NCBI RefSeq assembly: GCF_963675165.1
Contig: NC_087392.1
Location: 4,361,442-4,425,441 of the forward strand
Reading direction: 5' to 3'
Length of the DNA: 64,000 nt
DNA from: Halichondria panicea
Lineage: Eukaryota > Porifera > Demospongiae > Suberitida > Halichondriidae
Position 1 is the stretch's first letter. Every line of letters starts with the position of its first letter. The notes beneath the pieces were generated by a model. That model was not told where the DNA came from. It searched no databases and worked only from the letters and a program-made list of their open reading frames with translations. This document shows positions 35,448 through 45,109 of the stretch, piece after piece. The translations under genes were made by a program, and so were the position numbers.

Positions 35448-36190
35448 CCATGCAGTGTAGGCTGTGGTCAGTGTAGTGGTGTCTCAGGAGTAGGGGATGG
35501 TTGGTGACCTTTCAGCCAAAAGTCTACCATCATGTCCATTTCCTTGTTGAGCTCATTACCTGCATGTATAGTAGATAGGGAATACTCAGTATGTGGTACA
35601 AAACGTATAAGCAATGTAAATATACAATGAAAATTAAAATCTCTGTGATTGGACTCCTTTAGGATGACCCTTACAATGCAGTGTAGGGTGTGGTCAGTGT
35701 AGTGGTGTCTTAGGAGTAGGGAGTGGTTGGTGGCCTTTCAGCCAAAAGTCTACCATCATGTCCATTTCCTTGTTTACACTCTGTTTTGATTTCATGTATA
35801 TCCAAACATTTTAAGGGTACTGTTGCTTTAAATTTTGTAAGTCGTATACAGACCAATTATGCAACCTCATAAGCCAATACCTGCATGTATAGTAGATAGG
35901 GAATACTCAGTATGTGGTACAAAACGTATAAGCAATGTAAAGATACAATGAAATTAAAATCTCTGTGATTGGACTCCTTTAGGATGGCCCTTACCATGCA
36001 GTGTAGGGTGTCGTCAGTGTAGTGGTGTCTCAGGAGTAGGGAGTGGTTGGTGGCCTTTCAGCCAAAAGTCTACCGGCATGTCCATTTCCTTGATATTCCC
36101 TATCTACCTGTATAGTAGATAGGGAATACTCAGTATGTGGTACAAAACGTATAAGCAATGTAAAGATACACAATACACAATGAAAATTAA
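35448..36190 (+). repeat. Imperfect tandem repeat, three units of about 220-330 bp
   Basis: Three units start at about 35448, 35669 and 35994 with CCCTTAC(C/A)ATGCAGTGTAGG. Each contains 'ttggtggcctttcagccaaa' and, with gaps, 'gggaatactcagtatgtgg' and 'aaaatctctgtgattggact'. The middle unit has an extra insertion of about 100 bp. It lies in the 5' flank of copy 3. Confidence 0.85.
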
Positions 36191-36430
36191 GCTATTGGAC
36201 TCACTGAAATAACCTACTACACCATACAGCAACCTTCTTATCACCCACCATACATTCATTTATAGTTTTGTTCCTAGGTAACGGCCACGAACAATTTATA
36301 AGGCTTTGAAACCATAGTTATTAACGATGCACATCCGACAAGACTCACAAATGACAAATGCCTAACACACCCAACAAAAACCATGCATAGCTTAAACTGT
36401 ACACCTTATTTTGCTAACAGGTGAATAGCT

Positions 36431-38734
36431 ATGGCTGAGAGACAAGACAATGAACAAGAGTACATATTCAGAAATGTGCAACTCTTCAAGAATGATACCC
36501 TTGGTACTGGCTCCTATGGGGTAGTGTGCAAAGCCAAGTGTGACCAGCTACTCTGTGCTGCCAAGCTACTCTATCCAGTGCTCTTCCAAATAGCCATTCC
36601 AGATCCTGGCAAAGAACATAGACACCCGTTTAGAAGATTTGAAACAGAGTGTGCATTTCTGAGTCGTATTAACCACCCCAACATTGTGCAGTACTTGGGG
36701 ACCTATCGCGATCCCGACACAAATGCACCAGTTCTTCTCATGGAGCTCATGGACGAGAGTCTGACACACTTCCTGGAATCATCACCTGGACATATTCCCT
36801 ACCACATCCAAGTCAACCTCTCCTATGACATAGCTCAAGCACTTGCCTTCCTCCACTCTAACGAGATCATCCATCGCGACCTCTCCAGCAACAATGTCCT
36901 ACTCATTGCAGGCACTCGAGCCAAAGTCACCGATTTCGGAATGTCTAAATTCAGGGACATAAACGTCACCCGACTAGCCACAATGACCACATGCCCGGGA
37001 ACACCAGCCTTCATGTCTCCCGAGGCACTAAACGAACCACCAGTGTACACAGAGAAACTAGACAACTTCTCATTTGGTGTGCTTCTAGTTCAGACCATAA
37101 CACGGCAGTTTCCAAATCCAACCGATCCATTTAAATCAAGAGAACTGGTTGATCCACAATTTCCAAATCAAGCAATTCAAGCTAACGTTCCAGTGCCCGA
37201 GATAGAAAGAAGACAAGCCCACATCAGCTTGATTGAGCCCACCCACCCTCTACTGCCGATTGCTCGTCACTGCCTCAAAGACAGAGATGTTGAACGACCA
37301 TCTTCCCGACAGCTGTGCCAAACACTGGATGCTCTCAAAAAGACAGCCAGGTACCAGGAAAGCTCCCAACAAGGCTTGCACCAGATTATCAAGGAGAAAG
37401 ATCAACAGTTACAAGCAAATCAACAGATGGTGACACAAAAAAATGAGCAGTTACATATGTCCATCGAAATTCAAACCCTTCAACATGAGGCTGAAATCAG
37501 GGAGAGACAGCTAAGGCGATCCAACCAAGAGTTGCAATCCAGTGAGGAGAATACTGCTGCCCTCCAACAATCCATCGATCAACGAGACAGAGAAGTTACT
37601 CAACTGAGACAAACTTTGGCTAGTAAGAACGAGGAAATTGAGGATCTATCGACTCGAATGCATCAATTGGCGCTGCAAGACGGGAGACAACTAAGGAGAC
37701 TCAACCAAGAGTTGCAATCTAGTCAAGAGAACACTGCTGCCCTCCAACAAGCCATCGATCAACGAGACAGAGAAGTGACTGAACTGAGACCAACGCTGGC
37801 AAGCAAACATGAAGAAATTGATGATATATCGACTCGAACACACCAATTTGCACTGCAAGACGGGAGACAAGCTCAAGCTACACCAATTGCAATAGTAAAG
37901 TGGGGAACACAACCTGATGCACCTGTTGATATGGGATATGGATCATCAGCCGTAGTTGGAGACAAGGTATACATCACGTCGTGTGAAAGTGAAACTAGAT
38001 CTGTTTATGAGTTCAGCAATAATCAGTGGCACAAGTTACAACGTTGTCGAAATAGTAAATTCACTATTGTCAGTGTTGACAATATACTCACAACCGTAGG
38101 GGGAAAGTCAGGTACACAAAGCTATAGTAACAAACTCTACAGCTATGTTACCAACAAATGGGTGAAACATTTCCCTCCCATGCCAACCAGACGAAGGGGA
38201 CCTGGAGCTGTGTACGCTAACAACACACTTGTAGTGGCTGGGGGTTTTTATGACACGAATTGGTTAACTGTCGTCGAGATAATGAACACTGCGAATAGGC
38301 AATGGTCTACTGTTAGTTCTCTTCCTGTGCCAATCGAGCACCCATCATCAACGATCTGTGGAGACTATGTGTACATACAACCACGAACTAGCTTTAGTGA
38401 TGATGAAGAGAAGTATTCAGTGTACAAATTCTCATTAAGACAACTAACTCAGTCCCAGCCAAGCTCAGCTATATGGGAGAAGATTTCCCCTTTGCCAGTT
38501 AGCAACTCCTCTCTTGTTGCTATCAATGGCCACCTCCTGGCAGTGGGTGGAGTTGACTCCAATCGAGATAGATCTAAGGACATATACCAATACAAAACGA
38601 TACTATGGACTGTCATTAGTCAAATGTCAACACCTCGATATGCATGCCTCACTGCTGTCCTCCCTGGAAACAAACTGATGGTGGCGGGAGGATATGATAC
38701 ACAGAGAAAATGTGAAATAGCTACTTTTGTATAG
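36431..38734 (+). CDS. Kinase-coiled-coil-Kelch protein, copy 3 (intact, 767 aa)
   Basis: The one full-length open copy of the family. Residues about 18-300 form a TKL-like protein kinase: Gly loop LGTGSYG (24-30), Lys45 in AAK, Glu in FETECAFL (about 71-73), HRD at 148-150 with Asn155, DFG at 168-170, and GTPAFMSPEAL. All catalytic residues are present, so it should be active; Ser/Thr versus Tyr specificity is not settled by HRDLSSNN. Residues about 310-490 are Gln/Glu/Arg-rich coiled coil with an internal 61-residue tandem duplication. Residues about 500-767 are Kelch repeats (NNQWHKLQ, TTVGGK, TLVVAGG, LAVGGV, MVAGGY), expected to form a beta-propeller for partner binding. There is no TM segment or signal peptide, so it is cytosolic, and no intron. 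Partner and pathway unknown. Confidence 0.92.
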   Translation: MAERQDNEQEYIFRNVQLFKNDTLGTGSYGVVCKAKCDQLLCAAKLLYPVLFQIAIPDPGKEHRHPFRRFETECAFLSRINHPNIVQYLGTYRDPDTNAPVLLMELMDESLTHFLESSPGHIPYHIQVNLSYDIAQALAFLHSNEIIHRDLSSNNVLLIAGTRAKVTDFGMSKFRDINVTRLATMTTCPGTPAFMSPEALNEPPVYTEKLDNFSFGVLLVQTITRQFPNPTDPFKSRELVDPQFPNQAIQANVPVPEIERRQAHISLIEPTHPLLPIARHCLKDRDVERPSSRQLCQTLDALKKTARYQESSQQGLHQIIKEKDQQLQANQQMVTQKNEQLHMSIEIQTLQHEAEIRERQLRRSNQELQSSEENTAALQQSIDQRDREVTQLRQTLASKNEEIEDLSTRMHQLALQDGRQLRRLNQELQSSQENTAALQQAIDQRDREVTELRPTLASKHEEIDDISTRTHQFALQDGRQAQATPIAIVKWGTQPDAPVDMGYGSSAVVGDKVYITSCESETRSVYEFSNNQWHKLQRCRNSKFTIVSVDNILTTVGGKSGTQSYSNKLYSYVTNKWVKHFPPMPTRRRGPGAVYANNTLVVAGGFYDTNWLTVVEIMNTANRQWSTVSSLPVPIEHPSSTICGDYVYIQPRTSFSDDEEKYSVYKFSLRQLTQSQPSSAIWEKISPLPVSNSSLVAINGHLLAVGGVDSNRDRSKDIYQYKTILWTVISQMSTPRYACLTAVLPGNKLMVAGGYDTQRKCEIATFV
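37502..37867 (+). repeat. 183-bp coding duplication in copy 3 coiled coil
   Basis: The segment encoding RQLRR(S/L)NQELQSS through HQ(L/F)ALQDG occurs twice head to tail. The other copies have it once. The duplication preserves frame and heptad spacing. Confidence 0.85.
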
Positions 38735-39112
38735 TGTTATAAACTTCTTTTGTGTCTTATTGTAGTTAGTATGTGCAAAGATAATCCTGTAGACACACAC
38801 ATTTCAACATCAATTGTTACGATTTATCATGTACTTCAGGATGCCAGTATTTTGTAATTATTGCACTCTAGTATGGCTTATGACACAAGTGTGCATGGTA
38901 CGAAAGGAAACTGTCTGGTTTCCAGGCAACAAAGTACATTGGAATGCTTGCCACAAATCTAATTATTGGCACTTATAGTACCGTATAGCTATTTGGCTCC
39001 AGAGCCCTCAGCAGAAATTGTTGTGGGAGCTAATATTCGCATTTCAATGCCAGGAAACCTCACCCACCAATAGCTTTGCATGTGAAACACACCGGTGCAT
39101 AGGAGTTTATCC
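38735..39112. other. 3' flank of copy 3
   Basis: Spacer starting with a 'tcttttgtgtcttattgtag' stretch that resembles the 3' flank of copy 2, so it may hold a shared 3' UTR. No gene. Confidence 0.4.
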
Positions 39113-39117
39113 CAGTT

Positions 39118-41361
39118 CAGGGGCGGATCCAGGATTTAAGGAAGGGGGGTTCTTATAGTACTTCTTGTCCACGTAAAGCGCAGGCAAGAGTTCACTCGGT
39201 GCACAGCGCCGAAATTTTTGTGGCCACGCCCCTTTTAAAGTACCACGCCCACTAATTAACCCTCATGTTCTCCCTCATGATTTATAAACAGAGGAGAGAT
39301 GATGGTTGTGACTGGAGGAGAGATAGTAGTGGTCCCCAGTGGAAAGACAGAGGGTGGTGGCTGGTGAAGAGGAGACTTGGCTATAGACTTGTAGAACTTG
39401 ACCATCAATATATTAATGATTTTATAGCAATTATACATGTAAGTATGCAGTGTCATTCAATATGCAGTGTCATGCACTCTCCCTTACCTGAAACTTTCCT
39501 CTTCTTACACCAGGAGTCAAGGATTCATGGCTAGATATATATAATAATATTATCGCTTGACCACGGTGCTTGAATCCAGGTTGATTAAAATCCGAGGCAA
39601 ATCATAGATAGTAGAGGAAGGGGATTGTGAACGAGATCACGTGCGCTATAGATCATACATGAGAGCTGAGGTCTATCCGCGTTAGACCGCGAATTGACTA
39701 ATTTTGAGCGGGCTAAAGACTTTTCAGAGTTTTACTCGGTTCTAAAGGTAAGAAACGACTATCTAAGAGCCTTAATGTCAGTAGTAATCTATACTAACAA
39801 TATTTTGAGCGTTTTAAGTAATAAGATATACCTGTTGAGCTACAAGTTAGCTATGACTCACCATTTACCTGTTTTTAGCACTGTTTGGGGAGAATCTAGT
39901 TTCTGATACACTTTTAGAAGCTAGTAAGCATATTGGCTGTTTCCTTGACTTGAGCTTTAACAGGATAGCCCCTTTTTTTGATATATAAGCTTTTTGTTGT
40001 TCTCCAGTGTTGTGAAATAAGTCGAATGGGGTGCCTTCTTTGTGTGGGGTGTCCTGATCTGACCGTTCACAATTGAAAGTTTTAGTGTGCATTTTCTGAT
40101 TCTTTTAGCTTTACTCTATGAGAATAGCTATTACATAGTAGCTGTACTAACTCGAAAGAATAATTTTGCCTCAATGAAAAAGTGTGAAAATGTCATGTTG
40201 CTCTTTTCCCACACAGGTGTGATTGTAAACAATGGGCATGGGAAGTCAGAAATTGCGTTTTTTCAGCGATAGAAAAGCAAGAAGCAGCAGACATCCCCCG
40301 TCTGCTCTCATCAGCCTTTACCTGAGTCGACCAGCAACTCTTGAATCTCTCCACTTCTTGGTTGCCAAGTCAGTGTTGAACTAATTGCCGTCAAGAACGT
40401 GCTCACCATTGTCAAGCTACCAAGAGTTGATGTCATCGTCACCTCGTGTGTTCAGTGCCAGCTCATTTGGAATTTGTCAGTACGTTCTGAATACACCCTT
40501 ATACCCCCTCTCTCAACTCATCACTCCAGTTCTTTACCAGCGTGCTGTGCTATTTTGATTGAGATACATCGATTCCCTGAACTTTTGTGATGAAAATCCT
40601 GGCCTTAAATGTTTAATTAGATTTGTGAAAGCATCACTCTTCTACACTTATTATAGTTGATCAGGTAAGTTCTGTCAAAAAATTGTTCACGAACCGTTAC
40701 CCAAACGCAGAAGACCGGACTCTGACAACACATTCTGACTCATATCATTCATAATGTACGTGTATCTTTACAATGTCATAGCTTGCGCTTGTCTGCAGTT
40801 CATAATAATGTTATATAGATGATGAGTTGTCATGGATATTATATATTGTATAATTGTAGCATGGACACATTTCCAGAGTAGAAAGAACCTACAAAAAAAA
40901 GAATTTCAAAACTAAAAGCTTGCATACACACATAGCTCAGAGTCCTACTTCCTTGATATGTCTTCACTAGCAGAAGGGCCCACAGAGGAGGCTGCAACCA
41001 TACCCAGCAACACAGATCTATATACTTCCTGTCTACTTCCGGCCATTCTGCTAATGCTTCCGTCTAACACGGACAGTCCATGAAATTGAGTTCACGTGAT
41101 CTCGTTCACAATCCCCTTCCTCTACTATCTATGGGCAAATCAATGTGGCTGCAGTAGCCAGCCCCACCCTCTTGTTATGTAGAGAGAACCAGCCCCACCC
41201 TTTTATTATGCAAAGAGAACCAGCCCCACCCTTTTATTAAGCAGAGAGGACGTACTTTGTACGACTTTGTCACGACAGTACAGTTAGCTAGCTAGCTAAT
41301 ATATACTAGCTGGAAGGGTAGTTCGTACGAACCCAACGAACTACCTCTGGATCCGCCCCTG
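39118..41361. mobile_element. TIR element, CAGGGGCGGATCC ends, 5-bp TSD, carrying a nested element
   Basis: Left end CAGGGGCGGATCCAGG and right end CTCTGGATCCGCCCCTG. CAGTT lies directly outside both ends (39113-39117, 41362-41366). No transposase ORF. It is interrupted by the CATAGAT-family element at 39603-41133. The end sequence is hAT-like, but hAT insertions normally give 8-bp TSDs. Confidence 0.7.
39603..41133. mobile_element. CATAGAT-family TIR element, 1.5 kb, 7-bp TSD (copy 1)
   Basis: Ends CATAGATAGTAGAGGAAGGG, mirrored at 41133, with TSD GGCAAAT at 39596-39602 and 41134-41140. About 1.5 kb and closely similar throughout to 50307-51799, which dates both as fairly recent. Short broken ORFs inside (near 40200-40560) are shared by both copies but match no transposase I know. 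Non-autonomous. Confidence 0.88.
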
Positions 41362-41366
41362 CAGTT

Positions 41367-43260
41367 TTAATTTTTTGCTTTAACTGCTCTGCCCTCAAAA
41401 AAAGCGAAATTTGCAAATTTCCCGCTATTATTGGTACTAATTCATATTACTGGAGTACGCTCATCTAGTGTATAGATATGTTATGTATAATTCACATAGA
41501 TCCCACTTTTAAAAGTATCCTCATCACCTCGATCTAATCATGTGAGCCTACCTGAGTCTAACAGGTATGTATGCTACACAATCTCCGGCTAGTGCTATTG
41601 TTAGCATGCATCATTTAATGAAGGACACAATATTTTGGTCACTCCGGTAGGTTGGATTAAATTGCAATTGATTTTACAGCAGATGCACAACAGCAGCAGC
41701 TAGATAAATCTTTTCAACCTGACCTAGTGCTGGGGTTCTGACCAAAGTTTGTTCCAGCCGTTTCTCACAACCGCTTCCTCAGGCCAAATTAACAGAGTAA
41801 GAAACTAGTATTGCCTGTTTGATACAAATAGTCTTGTAGCACATAATAAAAGTGTTGAGTTTTATGCTTGGAAAATGCTCATACTATAGATGTGTTGCAA
41901 AGATTCTGCAAACACCTGTCTATACAGACCACTATAGCTACTTACTACATTGTACTAGATCTATATTATGCCTTAACAAGAAACTGGTGGGCACTCATAA
42001 TTGCATGCCATGTAATCAGCATGCATGCGGAGCACTCATAATTCCAGCATGCATGCAGAGCATGTTTGGAGCGAGCGTGCACGAATTGTGTATCTGATTT
42101 CAATGCTAGCCATTCGCTAAGTATTCCAAAGAACTGCCTAACAGGAAGAGCAAGGTTATCACAACAATTCTCTGGACCCAAGTACAAGAAAGCATTTGAG
42201 TCCGTATAGTGTGTATAAAGTGTAATTGCATCATAAATGTGGCCCACACAGTTGTACACTGGTTATAGCAGCAACTATGCACTGCATGTGTACAGATTCA
42301 GGAGTTCTACTACCCTGCTCGGTGGTGGTGGTGGTCAGTACTATATAATTATTATAACACCTGTATTAGGCAAAAATATCCCACCTCCTCGGCCTAGTTT
42401 ACCACATGTAAGCAAGTTCTATATTCTTTCTGTATAATTGTTATTTGGGGGGTCGCTAAATTCTAGGACCTTTATTGCCCTGAGTCCTAGGATAGTGCAT
42501 CAAGCTGGCTAACTGTCTTGTCAATTGAGCTAAAACTTTGGCTTTACACTCCACAAAAGAGTGTTTAACCCACGTGCCCCTTCAAATCGCCCCGTGGTTC
42601 CAACTTTAGCTTTATATAGGTACAATGTGTGCATCTGCTGTGAGCATTTCTGTACACAACTGCATGCTATAATTATAGATACCTCATCTCCTGATTTCAT
42701 GCATGCACACAACAGTGATTCTGTTCACTCAATGCCTCAGTTATAGTTGTATATAATTCTCTACGATATACGCATTGCTATATGCGAGCATAGTGACTCA
42801 GCTGAACGTTCCATTTAAGTAGATTCAAGTGCTCATTGATGACGCGTGTATGTCCAATCTCCTCTGTACCGTTAATTAGGGTGAGCAAAGCAACCGAGTC
42901 CCTATACCTATCTAGTGCAGGTTAGAGCAGTTCAAGAAAGACTGCCTTGTTAGATGAGCTGGTCTATCATCCTGCATGCTGGTTCCTGGGCTGGAGCTAT
43001 CACCATTGTAAAGCATGCAGGCAGGAGCCTAACACAAACATTCACCATCTCTAAGTGAGCACAAACAAGGATCGCTTAATTAGTTACTGCTAAAGTCAGA
43101 AACGAATTTATTGAAACGATCATAATCATAGTATCTAATGTCTAGAATTGACATGCTAACACATGCACTGGTCTGGTCGACCCTGTGACAACGATCCTTG
43201 GCCTGCTTGTTATTGTAGGGGTAAAGTCTATATAATTATCATATGGATAATGACCACATT
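41367..43260. other. Non-coding spacer
   Basis: No supportable gene. A stretch at about 42440-42600 looks faintly tRNA-like or SINE-like on the complement strand (TTAGCTCAATTG) but lacks a convincing B box or cloverleaf. CATGCATG-rich DNA near 42000-42060. Confidence 0.35.
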
Positions 43261-43265
43261 GATGC

Positions 43266-43586
43266 CATCAAGAGTTCATTAGGAAGAGTACGCAACTCCA
43301 CTTAAAACCATAGTAGGCGTTCCTTCAGTCCTACGTCGCAACCGCATGCTGTTGTATAAACTGTGAAACCAAATTTGCAATGAATAACATAGTGATGATT
43401 ATCACTAATGTTATTCATTTACAACTGCGGTAGGAAAGGCAATGAATAACAGCGTTACTAATTTTATTCATTGCCTTTCCTACTTGTTGCGGTTACAACA
43501 GCTAGTATCTGTGACGTATGAGTGGAGGAATGCTTTTTGTGCACAGTCTATTGGAGTTGCGTACTCTTCCTAATGAACTCTTGATG
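43266..43586. mobile_element. Fold-back element with 35-bp terminal arms
   Basis: 'catcaagagttcattaggaa' at the left and 'ttcctaatgaactcttgatg' at the right end it. The interior has further inverted words (gcaatgaataac / gttattcattgc) so most of the unit can fold. No ORF. Confidence 0.8.
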
Positions 43587-43628
43587 TCATGTATACGTGT
43601 TCCGACTGTCTGCAGTCAAAGGGAGTCA

Positions 43629-43680
43629 ACACATACGATAACTAAGCACACACACATGTGTGCTTAGTTATCGTATGTGT
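43629..43680. repeat. Perfect 52-bp palindrome
   Basis: ACACATACGATAACTAAGCA is followed almost at once by its inverted copy TGCTTAGTTATCGTATGTGT. A second short palindrome (accagctttata/...aaagctggt) follows at 43687-43718. Confidence 0.85.
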
Positions 43681-44189
43681 TGTAAAGTACCAGCTTTATA
43701 ATGTATTGTAAAGCTGGTATTATTGTATATTATAAGGCTCTACTGTATTGGTAGCCTGCTATAGAACATAATTATATGTAGGCTCTACTGTACATGTACA
43801 CATGTACTCTTGTCAAGTACAAAGTGAGCACCAGCAACTCACTTTTCAGTGAGTGACGAGTGTCTGGCCGTCCAGTATAGGAGGAGGGGGATGGTACAAT
43901 TATACACTTTTGCCATATCATTCCCCCCTGTACATAGGGAACAAAGAGTGGAGGGGCACACTAATTGGATTCCTTATGATATGGGGAACAATTAAGGCCC
44001 TTACTCATACCCAATTGCAATTTGGCAAAACTGCTTCATAATTATGTAATGTAACGTTTAATTGATTTAATAGCATGTACAGTTGTTGCAAGGCTGGGCA
44101 ACTCCAAAATTGATATCGCCTGCTGATCAACAAAAATCAAGAACAATCTTAACAATTGTTTTAGCATACTACAAAGAACAAGTTAGGCA

Positions 44190-45101
44190 CTATACAAAAG
44201 TAGCTATTTCACATTTTTTCGTTGCACCATCTCCTCCCACCACCATCAGTTTGTTCCCAGGGAGGACAGTAGTGGCGCAAAATGATCGAGGGGTTGACAT
44301 TTGACTAGTGACAATCCATGATGTCTCGTTGTACTGATATATATCCTTAGATATATCTCCATTGGAGTCTACCCCACCCACTGCCAGCAGGTGACCATTG
44401 AAAGTAACAAGAGAGGAATGCGTAACAGGCAAAGAGGTAATCTTCTCCCATTGGGACTGAGTTAGTTCTCTTAATGAGCATTTGTACACTGAATACTTCT
44501 CTTGATAATCATAACTTAGTGGGTGTATGTACACATAGTCTCCACAGATCGTTGTTGATGGATGATTGGTTGGCACAGGTAGTGAGCTAACAATAGACCA
44601 TTGCATATTAGCAGTGTTTAATATTTCAACTACGTTTAAATTTTCTGAATAACAATATCCCCCAGCTACTACAAGTGTGTTGTTAGCGTACACAGCTCCA
44701 GGTGTCGACCGTCTTGTTGGCATAGGAGGGAAGTGTTCGATCCATTTGTTATCAATGAAGCTGTAGAGTTTGTTACCATAAGGTTGTGTAACTGACCCTC
44801 CTCCCACAGCTGTAAGCATGTCAACAACACTGACAATAGTGAAAAGCTTGTTAGGGCAAGGTGGTACCTTGTGCCATTGATTGTTACTGAACTCATAAAC
44901 ATTGTTAAATCCAAATGGATGAAAGTATGCCCTGTCTCCAATCACGGCTGATGATGATCCATACCCAATATCCACAGCATTAGGTGGTGACTTTATTGTG
45001 ATGGGCGTACCTTGAGCATCTTGCATTGCTTCGTAGGAGCCAGTACCAAGGGTATCATTCTTGAATACGTACTCTTGTTCAGGGTCTTGTCTCTCAGCCA
45101 T
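44190..45101 (-). CDS. Kelch-only family member, copy 5 (kinase deleted in frame)
   Basis: 303 codons, open from ATG at 45101 to TAG at 44190. The first about 25 residues are the family N-terminus (MAERQDPEQEY, KNDTLGTGSYE). The sequence then jumps from inside the kinase Gly loop directly to MQDAQGTPITIKSPP, the start of the Kelch region. Kinase and coiled coil are missing, yet the frame is kept and all Kelch blades are intact (TAVGGG, TLVVAGG, LAVGGV, MVVGGD, ending CEIATFV). It lies inverted relative to the other copies. The upstream segment at 45180-45240 matches the 5' flank of copy 1. It could be expressed as a propeller-only antagonist or could be a recent deletion product; the open frame favours retention or recency. 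Confidence 0.8.
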   Translation of the reverse strand: MAERQDPEQEYVFKNDTLGTGSYEAMQDAQGTPITIKSPPNAVDIGYGSSSAVIGDRAYFHPFGFNNVYEFSNNQWHKVPPCPNKLFTIVSVVDMLTAVGGGSVTQPYGNKLYSFIDNKWIEHFPPMPTRRSTPGAVYANNTLVVAGGYCYSENLNVVEILNTANMQWSIVSSLPVPTNHPSTTICGDYVYIHPLSYDYQEKYSVYKCSLRELTQSQWEKITSLPVTHSSLVTFNGHLLAVGGVDSNGDISKDIYQYNETSWIVTSQMSTPRSFCATTVLPGNKLMVVGGDGATKKCEIATFV

Positions 45102-45109
45102 CCACTAAT

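Noticed and set aside
39118-41361. Firm hAT assignment from the CAGGGGCGGATCC end
   Set aside because: TSD appears to be 5 bp and no transposase is present, so the superfamily is left open.
42440-42600. tRNA or tRNA-derived SINE on the complement strand
   Set aside because: Only a weak A-box-like word; no B box or cloverleaf could be folded by eye.
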